Positions 22,395 to 34,310 of a DNA stretch of 64,000 nt are shown piece after piece. The stretch is from assembly GCF_037893015.1 (NCBI RefSeq), contig NC_133666.1, positions 462,820,867 through 462,884,866 on the forward strand, written 5' to 3'. The notes under the pieces were generated by a model. The model made no database searches, was not told where the DNA came from, and saw only the letters and a program-made list of their open reading frames with translations. The position numbers and the translations under genes are program-made. This stretch comes from Macrotis lagotis (lineage: Eukaryota; Chordata; Mammalia; Peramelemorphia; Peramelidae). Within the stretch, counting starts at the first letter, position 1. Each line of letters opens with the position of its first letter.

Positions 22395-22765
22395 GAAGGA
22401 AGGAAAGAAGCATTTATTAAAGATTTACTATGTGAAAAAGCGCCATGCTAAGCTCCAAGGAAACAAAGACAAACAAAAAGAAATACAACTTCTGCCCTCG
22501 GGGAGCTTATATTCTAATGGGGGAAGACAACATGCCAGAGGGAGCTAAAAAACAGGGGAAGAGGGTAATGAAGATTCTGTGTTCAGAAACATGATTATGA
22601 AACTAGGAACAGAGCTAGGAGGGGGTATGAATGCCAGCTTGGCCTCTTTCCTCCGAAAGAACACTGACCCTTGGAATAATTTATCAATGGTAATTGGAGT
22701 GAGATGGGAAGGTCTTACAGAAGGATATTTCAGGTTAAGGAGCTACAAGGGTATCTGGATGTTCC
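22395..22765 (-). repeat. L2 LINE, antisense 3' part
   Basis: 'aagcatttattaaagattta', 'cggggagcttatattctaat' and 'gggggaagacaacatgccag' are the inverted L2 terminus. More decayed inverted L2 follows. Confidence 0.7.
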
Positions 22766-23245
22766 AGGGTGAGGACATCAGATCTCTAGGCTCATCTCCC
22801 TATATTCTTAGGTACTATTTTTTTTTCCTTCCAATCTCTACATGAGTTTTATCACAACATTTCAAGATCATGACTTTTAGAAGTATTTAATTGGAGCAGT
22901 AAAAAGGAAACATAAGTACATTTTTATCAGTGCATTAACCCTGTTTATTACAAAATATAACTTTGTTTTAGTTCCTGCTAAAACCTTGAAGCAACACAGA
23001 AGATAATAACTTGGAAATAAAGTTCTTGGCAGTTCCTATTTCTATCTTTCAACTTTGCTGGAGACAAGCAAAGATAATTGATCTTAGAGGTATAGTATCT
23101 TACTATACTATTGAGTGAAAGAATAACAAGGCACTTTGGGTTTTCTTTAAGATGCTGCTTTAGCTGATTTAAATGGTAAGGCATTCTATTAGTTTCACTT
23201 TTCCATCTCATTTCCTTAGCACAGATAAATCACTGCAAAAAATCC
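22766..23245. other. Unassigned stretch
   Basis: No repeat or gene signal recognised. A 77-codon minus-strand frame at 22,978-23,211 has no known domain. Confidence 0.4.
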
Positions 23246-23253
23246 ATTTAGGA

Positions 23254-23430
23254 CAGAGATTTTTAACTTAGGGGAACCTAGACCCTTAGATTTCAGGAGG
23301 GACTTGAACATTGAGAGAAGAGATGGTATATTCATCTTCACTAATTTAGCAGTTCCTTCAATTATGAATGTAATAAGCAATATATAGTTCATAGGCTTTG
23401 CCAGACTACCAATGAGGTTAAGAACTCTTG
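23254..23430. mobile_element. hAT-type miniature DNA transposon
   Basis: Left end CAGAGATTTTTAACTTAG; the complement of the right end reads CAAGAGTTCTTAACCTCA, matching hAT-family ends of the 'ggttcttaacc' type. The flanking octamers atttagga (23,246-23,253) and ctttagaa (23,431-23,438) agree at 6 of 8 positions, consistent with an old 8-bp duplication. Confidence 0.6.
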
Positions 23431-23438
23431 CTTTAGAA

Positions 23439-23859
23439 ATACTATTAATCTCATCTCATATATTCAGGTTTTCGGAATTATGTGAATGAAGGAAGCAAGG
23501 TTGAGAAAAGAGTGACCTGCTTAAACTCCCCAAGAAAGTAAATATTGTTTTTATTTTTAAAATGTCAGAGTAGAAAACCTTATAATAAAATACTGCATTG
23601 TGATACTACAAAAGAATGTATTCTCTGCTCCTTAGGACAGTGAAACTTGCTCCATGAAATCTTATAATTAAAACAATATTGCCAATTAAGTGATATCACC
23701 CTTTAGGAATTTTGAATGAAAGGATGAGGCCTGCATCAGATAATGCCTGAAACCTACTCGAACAGTTAGTTCAGCAGAATCATATTGCTATCATATTGCT
23801 AATTCAGGGGTTGAGGTTTTCAGGTAGATGTATCCCTTTTCTTTGTTAACCTACCTGGA
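23439..23859. other. Unassigned stretch
   Basis: No family recognised. Confidence 0.4.
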
Positions 23860-24435
23860 TTTTTCTTAAAGCCTTCTTATTCCTTCAACCTAATTAGTAA
23901 ATTATCTTAATTGGCTGTCATTCTTCCTTAATTTCCCATTTTCTGTTCCTCACTAACTATTATTTCCATCTCCCTCAACACAATCCCCCAATTTCTACAC
24001 AAAAGCTACTCATTTCTTTCATCTTATTTTTTTGGAATGCTTATTTCATAGGTAATAAATTTGCTTTTTATCTCAAACCTTTCCTTTCCCACTTCTATTT
24101 TCCTTCATTCACTGAATTGACAGTCCTGTTGACACAACTTCCCTGGTCACTTTTTCTAGCACTCTTTGTCCCTTTATGCATCCCTCCAACTCAAAGGTTG
24201 AAGTAATTGGAATACTCTTTGTTCTCCATTACCAATTCTAGACTTTCCTTTGTCCTCCATCACTAAATAACTTCTCCTTTGAAGTTCACTCAATCCATAT
24301 TTACCACTCAATCAAGATTTTGTTAGCCATTATCTACTGTTTTCAGGATATTTGCCTTCTTTACTTAGTCAATTCATTGCCTGGATCATAGACTTTCTCA
24401 CTTCTCCAACTCTTGCCCCATATTATGGAGATACT

Positions 24436-24438
<3 letters not shown>

Positions 24439-24492
<54 letters not shown>
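24439..24492. repeat. (AT)27 microsatellite
   Basis: A pure AT run of 54 bases inside the L2 endonuclease region. It reads as tandem Tyr-Ile codons on either strand. Confidence 0.98.
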
Positions 24493-24494
<2 letters not shown>

Positions 24495-26212
24495 CTATTC
24501 CCTCAAATATATTGTTATTCCACTTTCTCAAAATAGTCATTTTCCAGGAGATGTTCATACCCATAATCTTGCTATCATTAATTAAGTGTTCCACTTCATT
24601 GTTTATCAGTTCTAAAATTACCTCATTTGATCACAATCAGTTGTCATCCCACCTCTCCCTCTGCCTTGCAACTTTCTTCTTTGTCCTCACCATAACTACT
24701 GCCTTGGCTCGGCTCCTTAATTTTTTCCAAAGTATTCATCCCTACACCCGCTAGAATATTCTATCTTCCCTATTTTGACCCCTCAGTTCAATTCCATCTT
24801 TTTTTCCTAGTGTTGACTTGCCAAGCCTTAACCTTGGAGTACTGTAAACATCAGTTACCTTTGCTCTTATTCACATGCTAATGAACAAGGCTGGAGAAAC
24901 CAGCACAAAATTATGTTGACCAAGTCATGTTATAAAATCTCAACTGGGAACTTCATTGCAACAAGGAAATTCTTTTATATGTCCTTAATCAATTTATTAT
25001 TCTACTCTCCAGAATGGTTACTCCAAATCTTTTCATCCTTCCTTAAATTTTCCTTCAATCTTCCTTCCTCTCAAGTGAGAATCTTGCCTTATATTTCCAC
25101 TGGAAAAATGGAAGCTGTTCATCAAGAATTCCTTTTTTCTCTCTTCTTCAACTCATGTTACTCAAGTGCTTCCCACTGTTATCTTCTTCTTCATCCCTAT
25201 TTTACATGAAGAGGTGATCCTGCTTAGTCCCAAGACTCTTCAACATGCATATGTCATCCTAGTCTACCCTGCTTTCTCCAATATGTTGCCCTTCCTTATC
25301 ATTTCTACTCTCCCACTGATCTTCATTTTCTTTGTCTATTGCTTTCTTCACTATACCTACAAACATGCCATCATCCCTTTTATCCTCAGAAAACTCTCAC
25401 TTGATCTGTTCATCCCTTCTAGTTAATAATCTCAAATGTCTCTTCCCTTTGTACCTAAACTCCTTGAGAAGACCACTGTTAATTAGTGCTTGTACTTCTC
25501 TCATTCTTTTCTTAACTAACTCTGACATCTGACTTCTAACCTCATCATCCAACTGAAAAGTTACCAGTGGTCTCTTAAATGCCCCATCTAATGACCTTTT
25601 CTTATCCTCATCTTTCTTTGCAACTTTTGACAGTATTCAACTCCCTCATTTCCTTGATATTCTCTTCTTTTAGGTTTTTGTGATACTAATTTTCTCTCTA
25701 GGTTCTTTTTCTATCTGTCTGACTACTCTTTCTCATTCTCCATTGCTTAATCTTAATCCATGTCATATCCGCTAACCATAGGTTTCCCCAAGATACTGTC
25801 CGGGACTCTCTTCTCTTTTCTGTTTATATTATTTCACTCATTTATCACTTTCAATGAACTCATTTATCTCTATGCGATGATTCCAGATCTACTCATTCAG
25901 TCCTAACTTTTGACCTTTAATCTCTCATTGCCAACTCTTTAATGGACATCTCAAACTGAATGCATTGTATTCATCTTAAATTCAACATGATAAAAGTTTA
26001 ACTCACTGAATTCATTCTCCTTAAGCATTCCCTTCTTCTTAATTTTTTATTTTTATCAAAGGCACTTCTATCCTTCCATTTCCCTAGGCTCTCAAACTGT
26101 CATATTTGATTTTTTTCTTCCTATATTTAATCTATTATTAAGTTTTTTCCATTTCTATATTTATAACATCTTCTTTATATACTTACTTTTCTCCTTCAAC
26201 CATGGTCTAAGT

Positions 26213-26313
26213 CAGAGGTATCAAACTAACTTCCCACTGTCTGAAATGGTCCACAAAATTAAAAAATGCTTGAATCAGATTAAGGACCTGTTTCTATTAG
26301 ATTGACAACACTG
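26213..26313. mobile_element. Small hAT-type element nested in L2
   Basis: Left end CAGAGGTATCAAACTAA; the complement of the right end reads CAGTGTTGTCAATCTAA. L2 sequence resumes directly after it at 'gcaggccctcattacc'. The flanking octamers no longer match clearly. Confidence 0.6.
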
Positions 26314-26694
26314 GCAGGCCCTCATTACCTCTTCCTGGACTATAACAATAGGTTTCTGGTTGGTCTTCCTGCCTCAGGTCTCTTCACATTCCAATCTATC
26401 TCTCTCAGCCAATCACTTGTCAAATTCAACTTCTAAAAGCTTAGTTCTATGTGTCTCCCCATTCAATAAATTCCAGTGGTTCCCTATCACCTTGAGAATG
26501 AAATATAAGATACTGTTTGGTTTTCAAAGTCCTTCAACACCCAATTCTTTGTTACCATTGCTATCTTCTTTTACACCTTATTCTGATCTCTTTATTGTTC
26601 TTTGAATAAGATATTTCATTTTAGGACTATGGATATTTTTATTTATTGTCCCATATGAAATTCTCCCCTTCCTTGCTTTTGACTTCTCTTCCCC

Positions 26695-26928
26695 ATTTGA
26701 GATTTCTTGGTAAAGATATTAGAATGGTAAAGATATTTGCTATTAGAATTGCCATTTCCTCCTCCAGCTCATTATATAGATGAGAAATTGAGGCCAACAG
26801 TATTAATTTATTTGCCTGTGGTCACACAGCTAGGAAGTGTCTGAAGCCAGATTGAACTCAGAAAGTTTAGTCTTCCTGACTCCAGGTCTGAAATCATCTT
26901 CACTGGGCCACCTGGCTACCCAGGGTCT
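26695..26928 (-). repeat. Mar1-type SINE nested in L2
   Basis: 'tcttggtaaagatattagaa', 'gatgagaaattgaggccaac', 'ggtcacacagctaggaagtg', 'gtcttcctgactccaggtct' and 'gggccacctggctaccc'. It separates the L2 reverse-transcriptase region from the L2 3' tail. A small internal duplication of 'tggtaaagatatt' is present. Confidence 0.85.
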
Positions 26929-27005
26929 ATTTTTTTCCTTTATAGTTTTGGAGGTTTGCCTAGAACATTGAAGGTGTTTAATAAATGTTTGTTGGCTAAT
27001 TCCCC

Positions 27006-27614
27006 TCCAGAATTTGAATATAATGCTGAATATCCTATACAAAATAAACCAATTTAGATGAGTTTCTGATAATTCATTCCCTTGCCCAGAGAAATTCTCT
27101 GATTTGTGCCATGTGGTGGTAAATCAAGAATTTTGCTCCTTAGGAGAGGAGAAAGTAGAGATATTAAAAGCTTTCTGAGCTTATATTGAAAAACAAAATT
27201 GTATCTGTCAACTTCCAGGCTAATGACTTTTCAGAAATCTTTATAACCTTATGCCCTTAGCCAAAGACTTTTCAAATTGATTTTTCTTGTGAGGGGGAAA
27301 AAGGGACAAAAATGGAAAATGTTTCTGTTAAAGTCACTTACACAAAATAAGCCATTAGCTTGTTTTGCTTTTTCATGGGAAAAGAGGATAGTGAATAAAT
27401 TTCAGTGGCAGTATGGGCCTAGATTCTGTTTTAAGTGGTTCAATAGATCTATAAAGCCATAACTTACAATGCTGAGGCAAGAGCTTAAAAATCCTCATCA
27501 GACTATATACAAGCCAATCATCCTTTCATTCTTGCCACAATTTCTTTTTTGCAAAGAAATTCTTCAGATGGATTGGAGGTTACAAAGGAAACAGGAAACT
27601 TTTTGCCAGAGATT
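27006..27614. other. Unassigned stretch
   Basis: No repeat family or gene signal recognised. Confidence 0.4.
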
Positions 27615-27700
27615 GATTAGCAGAGCTGGATGAAATCTTAGACATTTAATTCAATCCTTTTATGATATAGATGAGGAAAATGGGGCCTAAATATGTGAAT
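27615..27700 (-). repeat. THER1-like SINE fragment
   Basis: 'gagctggatgaaatcttaga' and 'gatatagatgaggaaaatgg' match the inverted tail and core. Confidence 0.5.
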
Positions 27701-28466
27701 GTGACAGAGTATACTTCATATTCTAATCAGTAAGGGAATAATGGGAAATGCTTTGGAGTTAGCACATGAAGAAATTTAAAATAATCTATTAAAACATAAA
27801 TGTGTATTTTATATTTGTAGCACACACCTTCTGGTCCCATTCCTTCAGAACCAGGCAGTATTCACCCCTCCTACCTTCTCCAATCCCTCCACCCCACCCT
27901 GGAATCTCAGGTACATGGAAGGGCTTGGGTGGATGTCTTTTTCTCTGGATTTCCATTGTCTCTGTTTTCCCTTATTTTTAGAATGCTATAGCTATCATTC
28001 CTTTTCAATTAACCTCCTAACACCAAGTAGGTTTCACAAAGCGTTATTTACTTCACAAAAAAATAACAAAAACAAATGTAAAACATTTTCTCTAATATTT
28101 TCCCCTAGACCAACTTGGATTCTGGAAAAATAAGCTCAAAACTTATTTCATTTCTTACATGGTATTTCTGCCCTTTAAGTTCAAGTCCAAAGGCAGGATA
28201 GTTCTTGATTCAACTTTTACTGGCATGGATCCAGAAGGACTCTCCCCATAAATCTTTAGTCTTCCTTGTTAGGCTGGTGGCAATATTCAACCTGAATTCC
28301 AACTTTTGCATTATTGTGACTCAGTCTCCTGACCAATTTTCTCCCTGAATCTAGAACAGAAAGGAATAACAACCAAAAACAAAAGCCTAGGAAACCTCTT
28401 TTTGAGGGAGACAGGTGGAGTGGAATGGGGTGGGGATGGGAAAGTATATGACTATCAGATCCTTTT
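27701..28466. other. Unassigned stretch
   Basis: Includes a short C-rich patch near 27,840-27,905. No identifiable gene or repeat. Confidence 0.4.
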
Positions 28467-28474
28467 CTTTAGAG

Positions 28475-28686
28475 CAGAAGTGTCAGACACTTGGCTAACT
28501 GGCAAAATGTCTAATTTAGGCTCAATTTAAGTGTAGTTCCTTTCTGATTTTAATGTGTTGATATATCTCTCAATTAATAAAATAAATACACAAATATTTG
28601 TGTTTTTTTAAAACATTATATGATTTTCAGGGGGATCTTAATGTATGGTTTAGTGGTCCAAGTTTCTGGTTGAGTTAGACACTATG
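28475..28686. mobile_element. hAT-type miniature DNA transposon
   Basis: Left end CAGAAGTGTCAGACACTT; the complement of the right end reads CATAGTGTCTAACTCAAC. Flanking octamers ctttagag (28,467-28,474) and ctttagtg (28,687-28,694) match at 7 of 8 positions, the 8-bp duplication expected of hAT transposition. There is no coding capacity. Confidence 0.75.
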
Positions 28687-28694
28687 CTTTAGTG

Positions 28695-29627
28695 TTTTAT
28701 AATCAGTCCATTAGCAAATGAATCACCTTACTAGTCCAGGCATGAATTTAGCAATAAGATGGGCAAAGCTAGTATAGGCCTTTTTGAAGATGCCAACAGC
28801 TATATAACCAGTCAAAAATGGTCCTCTCACTCATGTGACTCCCAACTACAGCCATTTAAAGAATGCCCATTCATTCACTCCAAAGCACTATCATCATCAT
28901 GATTCTTCCAAAAAATCTGTCTTCTTGGCATTTTCCATATGGAGAGGTGCCATCTGAAGAAACTAATTGCATCTGTACATTTACCAGAACTCCATTACAT
29001 ATTATGTACAAGATAAATATAAAATGTCATCTAAGGACATTGTTTAGAAGAGTTTACTCTTTATCATAACTGGATAAGCAGTCTTGGAAAGAGATCAGCA
29101 AATTCACACACCAGAGGTGCTAATCCTTCTGCACACTCTAATCACCCCCAATTTATTATAAAGAAGAACCTCCCAATTCTCTCCTGTGGTTCCAAAAAGC
29201 TATAACATGCAGATTAGTCATATCTTGGGGAAATGGTCTCCACAGATAGGCTAAACCAGGTGGAGAATAATTGACAGATTTCAAACCCATCACTGAGAGA
29301 GAGGGATGTCTTATCCCAAGTGTGTGAGATTTACCCTGGCTGGGCAAATAAGAAAGAAAATTTGTTCTGTCAGCCATGAAGGAAAAGAAAGCAGGTGCTT
29401 TAGGATGCTTAGAACTTGGTCAGAGATTGAAGATATCAAGGTCATCCATTGCATCCCAGACCATTATCAATCTCTTGATTTTTGTCCTACCTTTGAACTT
29501 CAGTGACTCTGGAAGAGAAAACAAGACTGATGAGTTTGTTGCAACTGCCTCACCTATATCCATTTCAAATGTGTATTAAGACATCATCCTGTGATACCAT
29601 CAGCCCTCTTCAAAAAGGGAGGAAAAA
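28695..29627. other. Unassigned stretch
   Basis: No repeat family recognised. Open frames of 66-73 codons near 28,863-29,579 show no known domain. Confidence 0.4.
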
Positions 29628-29648
29628 TAATAATAATAATAATAATAA
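29625..29648. repeat. (AAT)n microsatellite
   Basis: Eight ATA/AAT units in a row. Confidence 0.93.
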
Positions 29649-29699
29649 CTAGGTATTCATGGTTTTTAAATTTCAGATTAATCTATAGGTGCTCATCAT

Positions 29700-29880
29700 C
29701 TATTAGAGTTTTAGGGTTGGAAAGGACCTTAGTGGTCATCCTCTCCAACCACCTCATTTTACAAAGGAGCAAAGGTCCAAGCTTCACAGATAGCAAATAA
29801 TTGATTTAAAATTTGAACTAAGGTCTTTTGACAACACATTCAGTGATTTTCTGTCAAACCACATTGCTAAATGATAGATT
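29700..29880 (-). repeat. THER1-like SINE
   Basis: 'ttagggttggaaaggacctt', 'agtggtcatcctctccaacc', 'cattttacaaaggagcaaag' and 'gaactaaggtcttttgacaa' form a fairly long inverted copy. Confidence 0.7.
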
Positions 29881-30074
29881 CAAGGAGCTAGAGTCAAACA
29901 TCTGGTTTTGTTATTATATTGATGACATCAAGGTACCACTTGAGCCATCTATGTGCTAGCCCTCATTCTTGCTATTATTGCCAAACATGTCCTCAATTCT
30001 ATTACCCCACCCCTCAAATGCAAGTCATTGTTAGTGACATGATCTAGTTTGCTTTTTATAAGTATGTAGACAAG

Positions 30075-30207
30075 TGGATTGGTTTGGTGGAAAAGTATTA
30101 CACTTGGAGTGAATAAAACTGAGTTTATTTTCAAATTTTAAATCAAACTACCTATACGACTATGGGCAAGTTATTTTATTTTTCTGAGCCTTATATATAA
30201 TCTGTAC
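30075..30207 (+). repeat. MIR-type SINE, partial
   Basis: 'ttggtggaaaagtattacac', 'gactatgggcaagttatttt' and 'ctgagccttatatataatct' are sense MIR. It is cut off on the right by a Mar1 insertion. Confidence 0.6.
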
Positions 30208-30209
30208 AA

Positions 30210-30465
30210 TTTTGCTGTTTAGTCATTTTCAGTCACATCTGACTCTTGATATTCGAGTTTTCTAAGCAAAGCTATTGGATTGCTGTGCCATATCTTTTTC
30301 CAGTTCATTTTACAGAAGAGGAAACTAAGACCAACACATTTAAGTGACTTGCCCAAGGACATACAACTATGAAATGTCTGAATCCAGATTTGAAGTAAGG
30401 AAGATGACTTGAGTCTTCCTGACTCCAGACATGGCACTTTAACTACTGAATCACTGACTTCCAAA
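30210..30465 (-). repeat. Mar1-type SINE
   Basis: 'tgctgtttagtcattttcag', 'cattttacagaagaggaaac', 'taagtgacttgcccaaggac' and 'gagtcttcctgactccagac' in reverse order. Confidence 0.9.
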
Positions 30466-30669
30466 CATCTGCAAAATAGAAATAGCATACTTGCAATAGC
30501 TATGTCTTTTGTGTTTTAAAGAAAGCATTTTGTAAATCTCAAGCTGCTATAAAGCTGTGAATTATTATTTCCATTTTCCTTCAGTTATTTATAATTTTGA
30601 GTCTTTAGAGATTATAGTGTTCCATAATTTACAGTCATATATAATCACAGAAGGAATAATGACATTAAA

Positions 30670-30960
30670 AAGATGGATTTTTCATCCACTGAGGAATAGC
30701 TAAACAGCCTGTGGTACATCAAAATTATGGGCCATATGAAACTAAGCTATATATGAAATGATGTCTATAAAGAATACAGAGAAGAATGGAAAGATTTATA
30801 TGAGCTGATATGAAGTAAGCAGAAAAAGAAAATAATACACACAATTACTGCAATTATTTATATAGAAAGAACAACAATAATAAAAACAAAACAAAACTTT
30901 TTAGTTTTGATTGTCAAAAAACTGTATAGTTAGAAAATAAAACATATAAAGAAGACTGTA
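30670..30960 (+). repeat. L1 LINE 3' fragment
   Basis: 'ccactgaggaatagctaaac', 'tgtggtacatcaaaattatg', 'agaatggaaagatttatatg' and 'agctgatatgaagtaagcag' match the end of L1 ORF2, in sense orientation. Confidence 0.65.
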
Positions 30961-31084
30961 TATGTGTATACTTTTGTTTCTAATGCATAGTAGAGAATAG
31001 GGAGTAAATTCAGGAGGAAACAAATAAGCAGGACAGTTCTGAAAGTAATATATGAAATTTATTATATTTTTTAAAAAGGAAGTG

Positions 31085-31910
31085 GTATGAAATTATATTC
31101 ACTTTTTAAAGCACATAATAAATTCCACACATTACCTTCAGAACTATCCTATTTGTCTGTGTTTCTTTCTGAACTTCTTTCTATTCTCTTTTGTGCATTA
31201 AAAAAAGTTTTAATGATTCAAAAAAAAAGTTACTGTTGCTACTGTCTGCCCTTCCCACAAACCTTCTTTAAAAGAAATAAGCTTAGGCAAACAAAGCAAA
31301 TCTATATAGTGACCATGTCCAAAAATATTTATGCCTCTATACTTTGACTATATCATTTCTCATGGGCATCACCACATGTTCCTAGGCAACATGAATGGCA
31401 CAGTGGATAGAATGCTGGGTGGAGTCAGAAAGACCTAAATTCTAATCCAGCCCCAAACACTTAGCAGCTGTGTGTGACCCTGAGCAATACACTGAACCCT
31501 GTTTGACTCAAATTTCCTCATCTATAAAAATGGGCTTGGAGAAGGAAATGGCAGAATCTGCTTAAAAACTCCAGTATTTCTGCTAAAAAAACAAACAACA
31601 GTCAGACAAGTAAACAGCTCCAAACAGGGTCGCAAAGTATCAGACAAAACTGAATAACAACAACAAAAACCATTTTGAAGTTCTGGAGTCAGGGTTGGTA
31701 ATTCTGTTCATCAGGACTGGTAAGTCTTTAAATACTATTTTCTTTAGAATGCTGTTGTTAATTGTTTTCATGGATCTATTCATTTCTCTCAATTCATATT
31801 ACTGAAGATTCTCTGAAATCATCTCTTCTGTTGTTTCTTACAGAACAATAATATTACATTACATTACTATACCACAATTTGTATCTAATTGTCTGAGGTC
31901 ATCTAAGACC
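31085..31910 (-). repeat. L1 LINE 3' end, antisense, split by a SINE
   Basis: 'ttctattctcttttgtgcat', 'agtgaccatgtccaaaaata' and, after the SINE, 'ctgttgtttcttacagaaca' and 'cattactataccacaatttg' are inverted L1 3' sequence. The SINE at 31,387-31,673 interrupts it. Confidence 0.7.
31387..31673 (+). repeat. Mar1-type SINE nested in L1
   Basis: 'aatggcacagtggatagaat', 'tgaaccctgtttgactcaaa', 'ggcttggagaaggaaatggc', 'aaactccagtatttctgcta' and 'cagacaaaactgaataacaa'. It is longer than other copies because of small insertions (e.g. near 31,590-31,620). Confidence 0.88.
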
Positions 31911-32386
31911 CTCCCTTAAATTCAATTAATTTTTTTCCTCCTCTCCTTTTAATTCATGCTTCATGATCAACAAGTTTGCTTTCCCCTCATTGGAATTATT
32001 CCACACACTTAGCTACCTCCCCCCCTCTATAATCCAATTTCCTGTTGAGTTTAATCCAAAACTGTTATATGTGTGTGTTCAGCTTCTTTCTCTATTTAGG
32101 ATGAATGAGATTCATATGCTGTCTTTTCCCTTCACCCATGCCTTAATTTTTTTGTTGTTGTATACTCTTATTCTCAAGCACTCTAATTATAAGAAATAGC
32201 AGTTTCTTCTCTTCCCCCCATCCTGTACTGTTGTATTTCTTTTCACTGTTACATCTCTTTTCCCTCTTTACCCTCACAATAGAGCCAATCCTATTTTTCT
32301 TATTTAACTTCTTCAATGCCCTTTGAAAACAATGTCACTGAAGAGACACTCTGTTTCCTTTCTTGCTATTGGAATATTAGTGCTTT
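31911..32386. other. Unassigned pyrimidine-rich stretch
   Basis: T/C-rich with no confident family. It may continue the antisense L1 or be a decayed L2 piece. Confidence 0.35.
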
Positions 32387-32628
32387 TGTTATTGTTAATT
32401 CGTTTTTGACTATTGGTGACCCCATTTGGGGTTCCATTGGAAGAGATACTGGAGTAGTTTGCCATTTCCTTCTCCAGCTCATTTTACAGATGAGGAAACT
32501 GAGGCAAACAAATGACTAGCCCAAGGTCACAAAGCTAGTAAGTGTCTAAGGCTGGATTTGAACTCACGATGAGTCTTTTTGACTTCAGACTTGATGCTCT
32601 GTGCACTATGGTGCTATCTGACTGCCCA
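32387..32628 (-). repeat. Mar1-type SINE
   Basis: 'ggtgaccccatttggggttc', 'gatactggagtagtttgcca', 'cattttacagatgaggaaac', 'ggatttgaactcacgatgag' and a head-side 'atctgactgccc'. One of the better preserved inverted copies. Confidence 0.92.
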
Positions 32629-32669
32629 TGTATGTGCTAAGTTTTATACTCTCTGCATCTATTATTCTT

Positions 32670-33090
32670 CCTAATTTCAACTCCAAAAACCAAGATGCCC
32701 TCCCAGTATAAGTTCATCACCAAGTTGCTGTCTTAATTTTTAATTGGTGTCACTTCCCTCAGCCCCTTCTCCCCTCTGATTGGAAGACTGGAGGGTATAG
32801 TGCCAAACTCCTCTGAATGCCTTCCTTTACAGAGGGCAGAAACTGGACTTTTTGACTCATTCCACTTTGCATCTGCTACTCTAATTTCAACTCCTCCCTA
32901 TCTTTTTGCCCCTGCTCCTGCTCTCCTGCCTCCTTTTATGTGTTGTCTCCTTGTATTATATTGCAAGCTCCTTGAGATCAAATGCTTGTTTTTTAATTAA
33001 TTTTTATTAATTTAAAAATAATTAAAATTAATTTATTAATTGTATCCTCACAACTTATACCAGTGTCTGACACAAGTGTTTTTTGGATTA
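32670..33090 (+). repeat. L2 LINE 3' end, marsupial type
   Basis: 'tgccaaactcctctgaatgc', 'tgcccctgctcctgctctcc', 'ttgcaagctccttgagatca' and 'accagtgtctgacacaagtg' match an L2 3' region. An AT-rich insert (32,990-33,045) interrupts it. Confidence 0.6.
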
Positions 33091-33099
33091 GATTGATAC

Positions 33100-34310
33100 A
33101 GATTCTTCCAAACTGTTCAGAAAAAAAATTCATCTTTCTACTGATTCTGCTTGTATTTGAAAGCTGCTGCTTAGCTCTGGTCTTTTCAAGAGAAATACTT
33201 GAAAATTCACTAATATATTAAAGGGCTCCCTCCTTGGAGGTTCCTGACCACCTTGAGGATTTATTGGGGTGGAGGAGGGCTCAGATCTTCCTGCTTCTGA
33301 ACATAGAGCCCTGCAGACTGTTTGTATCTCTGACCCATCTCTGGCCATAATAGGAAAGTACCAGTTTGTTTGCCTATAATATTGCAGGATAGTCCCTTTC
33401 CCATTGTCCCTTGGCTTCTATCCAACTTTTAAATGCATTTCTGAGGTGGAAGAAGTCTTTAATTCTAACTTGTTATTGGATTTCTTGATCATATTTTGAG
33501 TTGGTAAGAATTTTTGGTTTTTATTGAGAAAGGTATAAGGGAGCTGGGGTCTATTTCTGTCCAGACAACCTTCTTGGCTAGAATAATTGTGCAATTTTTA
33601 TATGCTGTTTGATAGTATAGAAGAGATGAGAAAATGCACCTTCCTTTCTTCTTTGCAGTTGCCAAGAACTATGGGTGCAAAGCATTGTATAAGCTGACAT
33701 ATATTTGAACTTTTAGTTGTGTTTTTCTTGAACTTCTTCCTCCCCTTTATTGCTTTTGGTTTTGTGTGTGTATTTGTGTTTGTGAAAAAGGATGACTCTC
33801 TGAATAGGGGAAAGGGAATGTATATATTTGCAAATGAAGATCACGTAAAAAACAAGATCGAACTTAAAGATCAAATTTTGTCATAGCATAGTTTTATCCC
33901 ATTCATTCCTGAGATCATTTCATTTTCCATGTACATACTCACATATACATAAAAACATATATATATATATGCATATATTCACATGTGTGAGTAATTTATT
34001 TTACAATCAATTATTTTAGCATCTATAAATGGTTTGGTTTTTTTCATTGTAGATTACATTGAATGGACTTTGCAGTATTCACTAAATGGACTTTGTACTA
34101 TTTTTGGAATTAAATGCAAAGAGTATAATACACTTTTGAATTGAAACATTTTTGAGAAATTTTCTATCAAGAATTGTTTTCCAGAACAAGCTATTTTTTA
34201 TCACAATGGAAAACATGTCAAGTGAACATATATTAACATGTAACATATAATTGTGATATTTTGTTATCATCATTCATTCATTATTTGTATATGACTTAGA
34301 CCATAGCAGG
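33100..34310. other. Unassigned stretch, possibly antisense L1 5' region in part
   Basis: The 33,130-33,600 part includes a 72-codon minus-strand frame starting at an ATG, and text that loosely resembles inverted L1 5'-UTR sequence. I cannot confirm it. A short (TA)n lies near 33,957-33,970. Confidence 0.3.

Larger units (their letters stand above)
23860..27005 (+). repeat. L2 LINE, long decayed copy (endonuclease, reverse transcriptase, 3' end)
   Basis: Collinear with L2 ORF2 in sense orientation. The endonuclease part includes 'ggaatgcttatttcataggt', 'tttgaagttcactcaatcca' and 'ttcattgcctggatcataga'. Linker sequence lies near 24,890-25,020. The reverse-transcriptase part shows 'actgtccgggactctcttct' and 'catttatctctatgcgatga', the latter in the position of the FxxxYADD region. 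The C-terminal part has 'ttcagtggttc'-like text near 26,475 and a 3' tail 'gtgtttaataaatgtttgtt' near 26,975. Frameshifts and stops are everywhere, so no protein is made. It is interrupted by (AT)27, a small hAT element and a Mar1 SINE. Confidence 0.8.

Noticed and set aside
24352..24754. Tyr-Ile repeat proteins on both strands
   Set aside because: Product of (AT)27 within a decayed L2.
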